From NCBI GenBank assembly GCA_029934775.1, contig JAOZLO010000061.1, positions 1 to 10,831 on the forward strand: 10,831 bases of DNA. Direction: 5' to 3'. The first letter of the stretch is position 1. The number at the start of each line of letters is the position of its first letter. The position numbers were made by a program, and so were the translations under genes. A model generated the notes under the pieces. That model did not search any database. It was not told the origin of the DNA and was given only the letters and a program-made list of their open reading frames with translations. Below are positions 1-7,440 of the stretch, piece by piece. The DNA is from Desulfocapsaceae bacterium. Its GTDB lineage: Bacteria; Desulfobacterota; Desulfobulbia; Desulfobulbales; Desulfocapsaceae.

Positions 1-1363
1 CCAGGGAGTAAGTGTATCGTTCTTCTATGGCAACCTGCTGGGTAAGGCCTAATGCCGATCCCCGGGGAATTATAGTTATTTTGTGCAGTTCATCTGTTTC
101 CGGCAAAAGTTTGGCAACTATGGCATGGCCGGCCTCATGATAGGCAATTATTCTTCGTTCCTGTTCATTTATGGCAGCGTTTTTACGCTCAAGTCCCATG
201 ACAATCTTGTCCTTTGCTTCTTCAAAATCAATCATTTCAACAAAGGGTTTTTCGTGCCGGGCAGCAGTCAGGGCTGCCTCGTTAACCAGGTTGGCGATGT
301 CTGCACCACTGAATCCCGGTATTCCCTGGGCGATAATTGTCAGGTTTACAGCCGGCGATATGGTAATTTGTCTGGTGTGAACCTCAAGGACTTTGATCCT
401 GCCATGCAGATTCGGTAGAGAAATAGTTACCTGGCGATCCAGTCTGCCTGGGCGTAACAGGGCGGGATCGAGAACATCCGGACGGTTAGTTGCTCCGATG
501 ACGATAATTGTTTCGCTGCTTGAGAATCCGTCCATCTCAACCAGCAGGGCGTTAAGGGTTTGTTCGCGTTCTTCATGAGAACCACCACTTCCACCGCTTC
601 TTCTGCTGCCTATTGCGTCGATTTCATCAATAAAAATGATACAGGGGGCATTTTTTTTTGCCAGGGTAAACAGGTCCCTTACTCTGGAGGCTCCAACCCC
701 GGCGTACATTTCGACGAAATCGGCACCGCCCATTGAGTAAAAAGGAACGGAAGCTTCCCCGGCAATTGCACGGGCCAGTAGCGTTTTTCCTGTCCCCGGA
801 GGTCCCTGCAGCAGGACGCCTTTAGGGATACGGCCACCCAGGGAATTATATTTTTCATGATTTTGTAAAAAATCCACAATCTCCAGGAGTTCATCACTGG
901 CCTCGTCAATTCCTGCCACATCGGCAAATGTTTTTAATTCACCGGGGGCAGTCTTGGGTTGAAATGTATCTTTTTTCCAGATCGAGTTCCCGACGGACCT
1001 GCGTTTTGAAAAAACAAACCAGAGGCCGAGCATTATCATGATCAGCATGGCCATGCGTAAGAATCTGTCAAACAGGGTTGCAGGTTTTTCAGCACTTATT
1101 GTTACATCTTTTGCAAGCAACATCGGCATGAGTGTAGAAATATCAGGGGAGAATGTTATGAATTCCCGGTCTGAAGTGTCTTTGCCGCGGATTTCAGCTC
1201 CTATGAGGTGAACCGATGCCACCTGGTCACTCTTGAGGTCGGAGAGGAAGTCGGTATACGTTCGTTCAGGGGGAGTTGTTTCCCAGAGCCAGGCGTTGTA
1301 CCCGAGGACGGCCAGAGTTGTCAGGAAGATCAGAAGTAACCCGGCCTGCACCTTGTTTTTCAT
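1..1363 (-). CDS. ftsH: FtsH-family membrane AAA+ zinc metalloprotease, partial (C-terminus beyond left edge)
   Basis: This is a membrane-anchored, ATP-driven protease that would unfold and degrade membrane and misfolded cytosolic proteins. 454 residues are visible, in one uninterrupted frame. TM1 is at about residues 6-26, then a short periplasmic part, TM2 at about 101-118, and the AAA+ module. That module has Walker A GPPGTGKT at 187-194, Walker B IIFIDE at 242-247 and the arginine-finger segment RPGR at 304-307. The zinc site HEAGH is at 409-413; the third zinc ligand and the protease end lie outside the window. The pore segment reads EMYAGVG where most FtsH proteins have EMFVGVG. ATG at 1363 is preceded by AGGAG at good spacing. 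The start overlaps the stop of the upstream transposase-like gene (ATGA), so translation is probably coupled. The organism probably has another housekeeping FtsH, which cannot be seen here. Confidence 0.95.
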   Translation of the reverse strand, partial: MKNKVQAGLLLIFLTTLAVLGYNAWLWETTPPERTYTDFLSDLKSDQVASVHLIGAEIRGKDTSDREFITFSPDISTLMPMLLAKDVTISAEKPATLFDRFLRMAMLIMIMLGLWFVFSKRRSVGNSIWKKDTFQPKTAPGELKTFADVAGIDEASDELLEIVDFLQNHEKYNSLGGRIPKGVLLQGPPGTGKTLLARAIAGEASVPFYSMGGADFVEMYAGVGASRVRDLFTLAKKNAPCIIFIDEIDAIGSRRSGGSGGSHEEREQTLNALLVEMDGFSSSETIIVIGATNRPDVLDPALLRPGRLDRQVTISLPNLHGRIKVLEVHTRQITISPAVNLTIIAQGIPGFSGADIANLVNEAALTAARHEKPFVEMIDFEEAKDKIVMGLERKNAAINEQERRIIAYHEAGHAIVAKLLPETDELHKITIIPRGSALGLTQQVAIEERYTYSL

Positions 1364-2262
1364 GACATGCTCCTAGTGGAAGGTGATTTACCCGTACCAC
1401 CTGAGAGACTGTCTCCTGTGGATGAAATGAGTCCTGTAAGCAGATGATCAAAGACAGACAGGCGGTCAGTCCAGGATGCAGTGTTATGACGAAAACTGAA
1501 CTCTGAAAGATATGTCTGCAGATACGTTGTATCGATTGCTCCGCGGTATACTGCATTTAACCAGTCCCTGGCCTGCTGTATCAGGAGTTGTATCTGCATC
1601 AATTGTTCTCTGCTCGCTTTTTTATAAAGGTACTGTTCCCCCAGGTTGTTATTTGATACCCACTCCTTGTTCTCAAGTAGTAAAGTTGAATTCTTAAGAA
1701 CGAGGCTGTTGATGGCAGTTGTGATCGCATCGGGTGAGAGAGAGGTAAGCTGCGCAAATCGAACCTTACCTGGGTTTCCAATATGATGATTGAGTTCAAG
1801 AGCAACACCGATGTGTGCATCGGTCTGCTGGGGGGATGGTGACTCAATCAGGGAACCACAGTCAAAAAGGACATCACCGCTGATCGGGCCGGATTCTGCC
1901 AGGGCAGCCCCCTGCCTGATTTTCTGCAGCCATCGCCAGGCTGTCTGATAGCTGGCAAGCTGCATGAATCGCTGGACTTCCCGTGCGCTGATTCCCTTGT
2001 CTCTGAAACAGAATTGCCAGGAAATCTGCATCCAGGCAACCAGGCTCTTTTTAGTCCCGTGCATCAGGGTATGGGCGGTGATGGATGTTTGTTTTCTGCA
2101 GTACCGACAAACTACTGTATAGGCAGGTGCCATCTCTTTCTGTTCGGTTCCGCAGAAAGGACATCTGAAACCCCATGGCCAGCGCTTTTTAAACAGATAT
2201 GATACGCAGGCCTGCTCGTTGGAAAACAGTGTATTAATTTTCTGTTCATGAGCTACCGTCAT
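1360..2262 (-). CDS. IS1595/ISXO2-like zinc-ribbon protein, probably a domesticated transposase
   Basis: About 300 residues in an intact frame. The N-terminus matches the zinc ribbon of IS1595-type transposases: CPFC at residues 34-37 and CRYC at 52-55, followed by the usual Q-T-S-x-T-x-x-T and W segments. Near the C-terminus [13 protein letters not shown] (248-260) matches the family's conserved terminal block. The catalytic core between them is degraded: the usual VDE motif reads FDC (133-135), the second Asp motif (tDgw) reads LLENKEW, and the HtN-IE motif is not recognisable. No flanking terminal inverted repeats were seen. Strand transfer is therefore unlikely, and a DNA-binding or adaptor role is an inference. 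I chose ATG at 2262, with GGGAG 10 nt upstream; a TTG at 2271 would leave almost no spacing. Its stop overlaps the ftsH start by 4 nt, so it is the first gene of a two-gene operon downstream of a sigma-54 promoter. Confidence 0.8.
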   Translation of the reverse strand: MTVAHEQKINTLFSNEQACVSYLFKKRWPWGFRCPFCGTEQKEMAPAYTVVCRYCRKQTSITAHTLMHGTKKSLVAWMQISWQFCFRDKGISAREVQRFMQLASYQTAWRWLQKIRQGAALAESGPISGDVLFDCGSLIESPSPQQTDAHIGVALELNHHIGNPGKVRFAQLTSLSPDAITTAINSLVLKNSTLLLENKEWVSNNNLGEQYLYKKASREQLMQIQLLIQQARDWLNAVYRGAIDTTYLQTYLSEFSFRHNTASWTDRLSVFDHLLTGLISSTGDSLSGGTGKSPSTRSMS

Positions 2263-2313
2263 ATGCTTCAATCTCCCGAAATTAGTTTTCTCCTATCCTG
2301 TTCGGTAGCTCTT

Positions 2314-2332
2314 ATGCATATGTGGTGCCAGC
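2314..2332 (-). promoter_or_regulatory. sigma-54 (-24/-12) promoter of the transposase-like/ftsH operon
   Basis: Read on the minus strand, the sequence is CTGGCACCACATATGCAT. It matches the TGGCAC-N5-TTGC consensus with one change (ATGC for TTGC). The invariant GG (2329-2328) and GC (2317-2316) have exactly the required spacing. The predicted transcription start is near 2304, giving a leader of about 40 nt that contains the GGGAG ribosome site. The gene immediately upstream on the same strand encodes a sigma-54 activator, which makes the match more credible. Confidence 0.75.
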
Positions 2333-2336
2333 TCGG

Positions 2337-2367
2337 ATTATAGGTGGATATTCTTTTATTTTGTTAA
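2337..2367 (-). promoter_or_regulatory. possible weak sigma-70 promoter in tandem
   Basis: On the minus strand a perfect TATAAT (2342-2337) lies 19 bp after TTAACA (2367-2362). The spacing is long for sigma-70 and the region is AT-rich, so this may be chance. If real, it would give basal expression of the same operon from just upstream of the sigma-54 promoter. Confidence 0.25.
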
Positions 2368-2390
2368 TAAAACAGATTGTTAGTGAGTCG

Positions 2391-2412
2391 TGAGGAATAC
2401 AATTGAGGAATA
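2391..2412. repeat. short direct repeat TGAGGAATA, two copies 13 bp apart
   Basis: TGAGGAATA occurs at 2391-2399 and 2404-2412, identical at 9 of 9 positions. It lies between the candidate enhancer sites and the sigma-54 promoter. It could be an accessory protein site or chance; nothing else supports it. Confidence 0.3.
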
Positions 2413-2425
2413 GAGCCTGGAGAAT

Positions 2426-2477
2426 GCAACACTATTGTAGGATATGTAGCAGATGTGTGGCAACATAAGTGTAGGAT
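2426..2477. promoter_or_regulatory. two direct repeats, candidate enhancer (UAS) sites for the sigma-54 activator
   Basis: GCAACACTATTGTAGGAT (2426-2443) and GCAACATAAGTGTAGGAT (2460-2477) match at 15 of 18 positions and lie 34 bp apart, about three helical turns. Each contains the imperfect dyad CAACA-N4-TGTAG, as expected for a Fis-type HTH dimer. Their centres are about 130 and 164 bp upstream of the predicted sigma-54 start, the usual distance for enhancer sites. The outer copy ends five bases from the stop codon of the activator gene. Confidence 0.5.
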
Positions 2478-2481
2478 GAAA

Positions 2482-4293
2482 TTAAATATCAAACATATCG
2501 ATATTTATATGCAGTTCACGCATTTTTCGATACAGGGTTGAACGGTCTATTTTTAATATGCGGGCAGCTTTAGCCTTGTTTCCGCCGGCTTTTTTCAGTG
2601 ATGCCACTATTTTTTCTGTTGTTTCCTGATTCTGCTCTGTGAGTGCAGAGTGATGTACAGGACCATTTTCTGGTACCTTGTTTTTGACAATACGGGGAGG
2701 CGGTTCAGATGAGATATTTGGGAATTGATGAACAATCTCCTCCGGTAAATTTTCTGTAGAGATGGTTGTTCCCTGAGAAAGTACACATGCTCGTTCGATG
2801 ACATGCTCAAGTTCACGTATATTTCCCGGCCATTCATACCCGCAGAGAAGCGCCAGGGCCTGTTCAGAAATACCAGTGAATTTTTTTCCCAGTTTTTCGG
2901 TGAAATGATGGAGGAAATGATTGGTGAGCAGAGCAATATCACCTTCACGTTCCCGCAGGGGAGGCAGGTGAATATCAATAATCCGCAGGCGGAAATAAAG
3001 ATCTTCACGAAAGCTGCCTTCGGTCACTTTTTCTTTGAGTGCGACATTGGTTGCGGCAATAACCCTGACATCAACCTGGACTGCTTTATCACTGCCGACA
3101 GGATAAAACGTTTTTTCCTGTAGAAAACGCAGCAGCCGAAGCTGGACTGTCATGGATATATTACCAATTTCATCAAGAAACAGGGTTCCTCCGTCTGCCT
3201 GGAGGATTCTTCCCCCCCTGTTTTCATCGGCTCCGGTAAAAGATCCTTTTTTATGCCCGAACAGTTCACTCTCAAGAAGGTTTTCAGCTATTGCAGTGCA
3301 GTCAATCATGACCAGTGGCTGATTGCGCCGCTTGCTTTCCTGGTGGAGGGCGTGGACCGTAAGTTCTTTGCCTGTGCCGCTCGCGCCTGTAATAAGTACG
3401 GAGGTATCTACTTTGCCGATGTTTTCAATCATCATGTAGATATTCTGCATAACTGCGCTGGCACCGATCATCTTGTGGAACTGTGTTCTGCCCTGTACGA
3501 GTGGTTGTATTTTCCAACTCATATCTCTGAACACCAGCACTGCTCCCATGGGAGTTCCAGTACCGTCGTCGAGAGGGGAAATGCATATGCTCAGGAGTGT
3601 GCAGGGGCCCTCCAGAATGCATTCCACCCTGTGGTCTCTCATTTCGATGCCGGTATTCATGACCCTGGTGATATTATCGGTGATCTGGCACATTGCGCTG
3701 TTCGGGCACATATTTCCGAGTTTGCTGCCCTCTTGCAGATCCGGTTGTGTTTTTTGAAAAAAACGGGTGGCTGCAAGATTCATCTTCAGGATATTATGGT
3801 CTCTGTCCACTGAGATGATGCTGTCAGAGACACTCTTAAAAATTGTCTCCAGGAAGTAGCGGTACTGTTCTTTGGTCTGCTGGGCTTCCTGTTTTTCCTG
3901 TTCCAGGCGATACTGTGTAATGGCCAGGCGGGCTGTTTTAAGGAGGGTCTCCTTTTCTACCGGTTTAGGGATATAATCGAATGCCCCGAGCCTCACTGCA
4001 TCTGATGCTGTATCGACGTGTGGGTATCCGGTTACGATTACAACCGGACATTTAATCCCGAATTCTCTGATTTTTTTGAGTAAATCTATACCGGAATGGC
4101 TTCCCAGGACAATATCGGTGATAATGAGATCAAAAATTCGGGATGATATTGCTGCGACCGCTTCATCGAACGAACCGACAGCAACAACTGTTTCGTACCC
4201 TGCACGTTCCAGGAATATGCGGAAAGTATTCCGCAGGCTGGCCTCATCATCAACGACCAGGATAGAAGTGGAATCAGTTACTGAGTGTACCAT
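2482..4293 (-). CDS. NtrC-type sigma-54-dependent response regulator (REC-PAS-AAA+-Fis HTH)
   Basis: This 603-residue cytoplasmic activator would open sigma-54 promoters after phosphorylation by a partner kinase. Residues 10-120 are the receiver domain, with the acidic pair D15-D16, phospho-acceptor D60, T88 and K110. A PAS domain follows (about 145-260) with a cysteine pair, C196 and C202. The AAA+ domain (about 275-510) has Walker A GASGTGKE at 303-310, the sigma-54 contact loop GSFTGA at 350-355 (usual form GAFTGA), Walker B LFLDE at 371-375 and a WPGNIRELEH segment near 488-497. The Fis-type helix-turn-helix is at about 571-593 (NKAKAARILKIDRSTLYRK). ATG at 4293 has an AAAGGA ribosome site at good spacing. 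The 136-bp gap to the membrane PAS gene may hold its own promoter. The likely partner is the histidine kinase at 5379-7385, and the closest likely target is the operon downstream. Confidence 0.95.
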   Translation of the reverse strand: MVHSVTDSTSILVVDDEASLRNTFRIFLERAGYETVVAVGSFDEAVAAISSRIFDLIITDIVLGSHSGIDLLKKIREFGIKCPVVIVTGYPHVDTASDAVRLGAFDYIPKPVEKETLLKTARLAITQYRLEQEKQEAQQTKEQYRYFLETIFKSVSDSIISVDRDHNILKMNLAATRFFQKTQPDLQEGSKLGNMCPNSAMCQITDNITRVMNTGIEMRDHRVECILEGPCTLLSICISPLDDGTGTPMGAVLVFRDMSWKIQPLVQGRTQFHKMIGASAVMQNIYMMIENIGKVDTSVLITGASGTGKELTVHALHQESKRRNQPLVMIDCTAIAENLLESELFGHKKGSFTGADENRGGRILQADGGTLFLDEIGNISMTVQLRLLRFLQEKTFYPVGSDKAVQVDVRVIAATNVALKEKVTEGSFREDLYFRLRIIDIHLPPLREREGDIALLTNHFLHHFTEKLGKKFTGISEQALALLCGYEWPGNIRELEHVIERACVLSQGTTISTENLPEEIVHQFPNISSEPPPRIVKNKVPENGPVHHSALTEQNQETTEKIVASLKKAGGNKAKAARILKIDRSTLYRKMRELHINIDMFDI

Positions 4294-4307
4294 ATCGGCT
4301 GTCCTTT

Positions 4308-4396
4308 AGTACCTTACTTCCTAATTCCTGTCATAAAAACAAGAAACAGAGGAATGTATTTTGAAATTATGCGGTTACAGATATTGCCAAGGTACT
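4308..4396. repeat. inverted repeat AGTACCTT / AAGGTACT upstream of the regulator gene
   Basis: AGTACCTT at 4308-4315 and AAGGTACT at 4389-4396 are perfect 8-bp inverted copies. They lie in the 136-bp gap before the regulator gene. They could be operator half-sites, but eight bases can match by chance. Confidence 0.25.
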
Positions 4397-4397
4397 T

Positions 4398-4416
4398 ATA
4401 CCCCCTTGTGGGGTGT
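4398..4416. terminator. small GC stem-loop just after the membrane PAS gene
   Basis: ACCCC (4400-4404) pairs with GGGGT (4410-4414) around a 5-nt loop; one wobble and one A-T pair can be added outside. It begins 13 nt past the stop of the PAS gene. No T-run follows on the gene's strand, so termination would be weak; an attenuating or mRNA-stabilising role is equally possible. Confidence 0.3.
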
Positions 4417-4429
4417 TATTTATATAATC

Positions 4430-5182
4430 CTATGCGAAGGTAGTCATATCGCGAAAAACTACCACGGCACCGGTCAGCATTCCGCGGTCTCTGATGGGAG
4501 TACTGATATATTCCACCGGAAAACTCGTGCTGTTCTTGCACCAGAAAACATCATCTGACTTGAAATGGACCTGGCCATCTCGATATGCCATATAAATGGG
4601 GCATATTTCCTCGGGATGATCGCTGCCGTCAGGATGGGTGTGGTGGATCAGTCTGTGATGAGATTTCCCGAGGAGTTCATCTACCTCCCAGCCAAGCATC
4701 AGAGAAGCTGCCCGGTTCATGAAAGTCACATTGCCATGGTTGTCGAGACCAAAAATGCCCTCGCCGGCAGAGTCGAGGATAAGGCTTAACTGTTTCTGCA
4801 GCTCACGAATTTCTTCTTCCGCCTGGGTTCGTTCGGCAATCTCTCTGTTGAGTGCTCCATTTACCACCTGTAACTCATAGACCCTTTTTTCGATGGCCTC
4901 TTCAAACTGGGTTTGAATTGTGTCTATAGTGTTTTTTTTGACGGAGATATCTTCCGTCAACCCGGTAACGGTCGTCTCTGTTTCCCGAAAGAAACGCTGC
5001 ACTGTCAGCCATACTGTACCAAATAACGTGGTCATCAGTATACAGAGGCCCAGGATAAGTGTGCTTCTTTCCATGCCACTGTCAAATCCCTGTACAAAAA
5101 TCATCAGAGCGGTGAACAGTACGAATTCGACACCGAGTATTGAAACCGTTATGAGCTGTTTTTCCTTTATGTTTTTCATCAT
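4430..5182 (-). CDS. membrane PAS-domain protein without kinase domain
   Basis: 250 residues. Two hydrophobic segments at about 11-32 and 40-61 make an inner-membrane hairpin with a very short external loop. A charged coiled-coil-like linker follows (about 65-133, with repeated Glu/Gln/Arg), then one PAS domain (about 131-247) with the histidine-rich stretch HHRLIHHTHPDG and a nearby CP. The protein stops two residues after the FRDMT segment that usually leads into a histidine kinase core. Reading on past the stop gives no kinase motifs, so this is not a simple nonsense truncation. It has no output domain of its own, so it may modulate the neighbouring kinase or regulator through PAS or coiled-coil contact (inference). 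The start is ATG at 5182 or the adjacent ATG at 5179, which has better spacing from AGGA. It lies between the kinase and response-regulator genes on the same strand. Confidence 0.85.
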   Translation of the reverse strand: MMKNIKEKQLITVSILGVEFVLFTALMIFVQGFDSGMERSTLILGLCILMTTLFGTVWLTVQRFFRETETTVTGLTEDISVKKNTIDTIQTQFEEAIEKRVYELQVVNGALNREIAERTQAEEEIRELQKQLSLILDSAGEGIFGLDNHGNVTFMNRAASLMLGWEVDELLGKSHHRLIHHTHPDGSDHPEEICPIYMAYRDGQVHFKSDDVFWCKNSTSFPVEYISTPIRDRGMLTGAVVVFRDMTTFA

Positions 5183-5201
5183 ATCCTGGTAGTTTTGATT
5201 G

Positions 5202-5379
5202 AAGTTTCCAGTTTTCAGTTGACAGCACAGATCCTCATTCTATAACATCTAACGGGATGAATTTGCTTGTAAATAATACTGGATCGATCGGTAAAGAAAG
5301 AACTGTGCGCAAAATCGATAATAATTATTCTACCCCTACGTGTCTTTACTGATAACTGACAACTGAACACTGGAAACTT
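5202..5379. repeat. inverted repeat pair (24-bp arms) around the kinase/PAS-gene spacer
   Basis: The left arm is 5202-5225 (AAGTTTCCAGTTTTCAGTTG...). The right arm, 5356-5379, is its reverse complement at 22 of 24 positions. Together they enclose about 130 bp, nearly the whole spacer between the kinase and the membrane PAS gene; the right arm runs into the kinase stop codon. The arms belong to the same TATCAG/ACTG-rich family as the copy at 7441. This could be a MITE-like element, a stem-loop, or an invertible segment. Confidence 0.6.
5348..5379 (+). repeat. TATCAG-type dispersed repeat, copy downstream of the kinase gene
   Basis: This 32-bp unit starts ACTGATAACTGACAACTG. It matches the reverse complement of 7441-7472 at 26 of 32 positions, so the kinase gene lies between two inverted copies. 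Simple ACTG/TATCAG-rich dispersed repeats of this look are known from cyanobacterial and deltaproteobacterial genomes. Confidence 0.55.
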
Positions 5380-7385
5380 TAGGTTTTGATAACCGGCAAT
5401 TCAATTATAAACCGAGTCCATTCACCCAATTTGCTTTCTACTATAATATCTCCTCCGTGGTCTTTTATCAATCCATGACTGATACTCAGTCCAAGGCCGG
5501 TTCCTTCTCCTTTGGGTTTTGTGGAAAAAAACGGGTCAAATAGTTTTTCCCGAATTTCCGGCGCAATACCAACACCATGATCAAAAAATATCAACCTGAT
5601 AGAAGTTTTTTTGTCCCGGAGTAAGGATTCTCCCAGGATGTGCAGTTGTTTTTCAGGGCATGGCCGGGGGTAGCGTTTATTCAGTGCATAACGGGCGTTG
5701 CTGATCATGTTCAGAAAAACCTGCTGCAACTGTTGTTCGTTGCACATTAGAGGCGGCAGTGATTCTTCAATATTAACTGTACAGATAATGCCATCTTTTT
5801 CGAGAAGGTGAGCAACGAGCTGCAGGCTGTTTGAAATAATTTTTTTGATCTCTGAGAGGGCGACGATTTCCTCTCTGCGACGGGCAAAATCGAGTAAATT
5901 CGAAATAATGGAGGCGATTCGTTTCCCTTCATTGATTATGTTCTGCAGGTTGTCACCTGATTCCGGGTCTTCAGGTTCATCAAGGATTATCTGGGCATAA
6001 TTTATAATACCGTTTATCGGGTTGTTGATTTCATGAGCAACTCCTGATGCCAGCTCTCCAATTGCAGCCAGCTGTGCTGCCCTGATGGATTCCGCCCTGA
6101 TAACCTCTTCTTCGGTAAGGTTACGTGCAATCAGCAGTGTCGCATTAATTTTTCCGTCTTTCTCCAGTAGAGGAGTAACCGTCAGCATATATTTACCATG
6201 CAGGCCAAGTAGTTCAGTCTCCCATATCTGTGTTTTGCGGGAGCCGATGAACTGCTCCAGTGGACATTGACTGTCGTCGCCATGACCGCAGTGGAGAATA
6301 TCGCATACTTTCCTGCCTATGACTTGATTTCTGTGTTTTTTTGATGCAGCACAGGTGGCGGGGTTAGCCTCAATAATCGTATTGTCTTTGGCTACAACCA
6401 GCACCGGATCCTGGATTGCAATGAATATTTTCTCCCAGCGTGCGGTCAGTTTGTGAATTTGCCGGCCCGCTGCCAGGTTTTCCGTTTCATCAATTCCAAG
6501 CATAACAAGACCAACCTTGCTGTTTTCTATGTTATGCCGAAAAGAACCGTGCCAGATTATGTGTCGTTCCGTGCCGTCTTTTGCAAGCAGAGATGCCTTG
6601 AAATTGATATCTATTTGAGTTTTTTTGAGTGTTTCTGAAAAAAATTGTTGGAATTCTTTGCGATTATGTGGGTTGATCAGTACATCAACCCAGTATTTTT
6701 CAAGAACTTCATGCTCTTCATATCCTGTTAATTCTTCAGCTCTTTTATTAAAAGAAATTATCATACCGCAGGGGCTGATAGATACCATGAGTGCCTGGAT
6801 AGTGTCTATTATCTCCTTATTGAAATCCCGTTCAACTTTCAATTTCAGCGCTGTTTCATGGGAGAAGAGAGCCAGTGTAATATCGTCAATTACATGTGTA
6901 ATAAATTCTTTTTCAAGTTCAGGGAAGCTGATCTCATTTCTGCAGTGCATGGTCACGAACCCATAGACACGATGTTTGTATCTTACCGGCCAGACAACAC
7001 AGTGTCGGTCTGCAGTTTCAATCTGGCCAAATTTTTCATCATCGAGATTAAAATGAAGTGGTTCTGTTAAAATATCGAGATTACTGTCGAGTTTTTCACT
7101 GAGCATGGTGGCAAGATGACAATGTACAGAAGAGTCTTCGAAAGTTATCGGCGGGGATGCCGCAAGAAGAGTCAACTGCTTCTGCTCCCTGTCAAATCCT
7201 CCGGCCCACACTGAAGTGCAGTCAAAAGCTTCGTTTAGAATGTCGCAGCAATGCTGAAAAATAGACGACTGCTTCTGCTCTTCCGGATCGCAGAGGCTGT
7301 GTTCTCTTATAGCCGTTTGCAGTTTACATCGATGTCGAAAGAGTTTGAGTGCTTCCGAATCTTTTTCCGACAGTTTTTCTGCCAT
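5379..7385 (-). CDS. soluble GAF-PAS-PAS sensor histidine kinase
   Basis: 668 residues, with no membrane segment, so it probably senses a cytoplasmic signal. A GAF-like domain occupies about 25-175, PAS1 about 188-303 and PAS2 about 313-423. PAS2 carries a cysteine cluster (CDILHCGHGDDSQCPL, about 361-376) that could bind metal or sense redox state. The HisKA block HEINNPINGIINYAQ begins with the phospho-acceptor at about H451. The HATPase module shows the N box (NMISNARYAL, about 559-568), G1 DHGVG (602-606), the F-box region FFSTKPKGEG and G2 GTGLGL (628-633). ATG at 7385 is preceded by GAGGG at good spacing; a GTG at 7436 gives an unconvincing extension lying against the repeat. The domain type (NtrB-like core) suits the sigma-54 regulator at 2482-4293 as partner. 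The stop codon lies at the edge of a dispersed repeat. Confidence 0.93.
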   Translation of the reverse strand: MAEKLSEKDSEALKLFRHRCKLQTAIREHSLCDPEEQKQSSIFQHCCDILNEAFDCTSVWAGGFDREQKQLTLLAASPPITFEDSSVHCHLATMLSEKLDSNLDILTEPLHFNLDDEKFGQIETADRHCVVWPVRYKHRVYGFVTMHCRNEISFPELEKEFITHVIDDITLALFSHETALKLKVERDFNKEIIDTIQALMVSISPCGMIISFNKRAEELTGYEEHEVLEKYWVDVLINPHNRKEFQQFFSETLKKTQIDINFKASLLAKDGTERHIIWHGSFRHNIENSKVGLVMLGIDETENLAAGRQIHKLTARWEKIFIAIQDPVLVVAKDNTIIEANPATCAASKKHRNQVIGRKVCDILHCGHGDDSQCPLEQFIGSRKTQIWETELLGLHGKYMLTVTPLLEKDGKINATLLIARNLTEEEVIRAESIRAAQLAAIGELASGVAHEINNPINGIINYAQIILDEPEDPESGDNLQNIINEGKRIASIISNLLDFARRREEIVALSEIKKIISNSLQLVAHLLEKDGIICTVNIEESLPPLMCNEQQLQQVFLNMISNARYALNKRYPRPCPEKQLHILGESLLRDKKTSIRLIFFDHGVGIAPEIREKLFDPFFSTKPKGEGTGLGLSISHGLIKDHGGDIIVESKLGEWTRFIIELPVIKT

Positions 7386-7440
7386 GCTACCCTCTTGATG
7401 ACGTCTTTTTCTTCCCAAAGCTTGCTTTGCCAGCACTCAA

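Noticed and set aside
1360..2271. An active insertion sequence
   Set aside because: The catalytic motifs are degraded, no terminal inverted repeats or target duplication were seen on either side, and the gene overlaps ftsH by 4 nt, which a recent insertion would not do.
2262..2271. TTG start at 2271 for the transposase-like protein
   Set aside because: GGGAG would be only one base from the TTG; ATG at 2262 has workable spacing.
4294..4429. Sigma-54 promoter for the regulator gene (TTGGCAATATCTGTAACC on the minus strand)
   Set aside because: The -24-like TGGCA is present but the GC expected 12 bases later reads AA, so the spacing rule fails.
4398..4430. Frameshift or nonsense truncation of a histidine kinase after the PAS domain
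   Set aside because: The sequence after the stop shows no HisKA or HATPase motif, and the regulator gene starts only 136 bp further on.
7386..7436. GTG start at 7436 for the histidine kinase
   Set aside because: No ribosome site, and the extension is basic and reaches the repeat; ATG at 7385 has GAGGG at good spacing.
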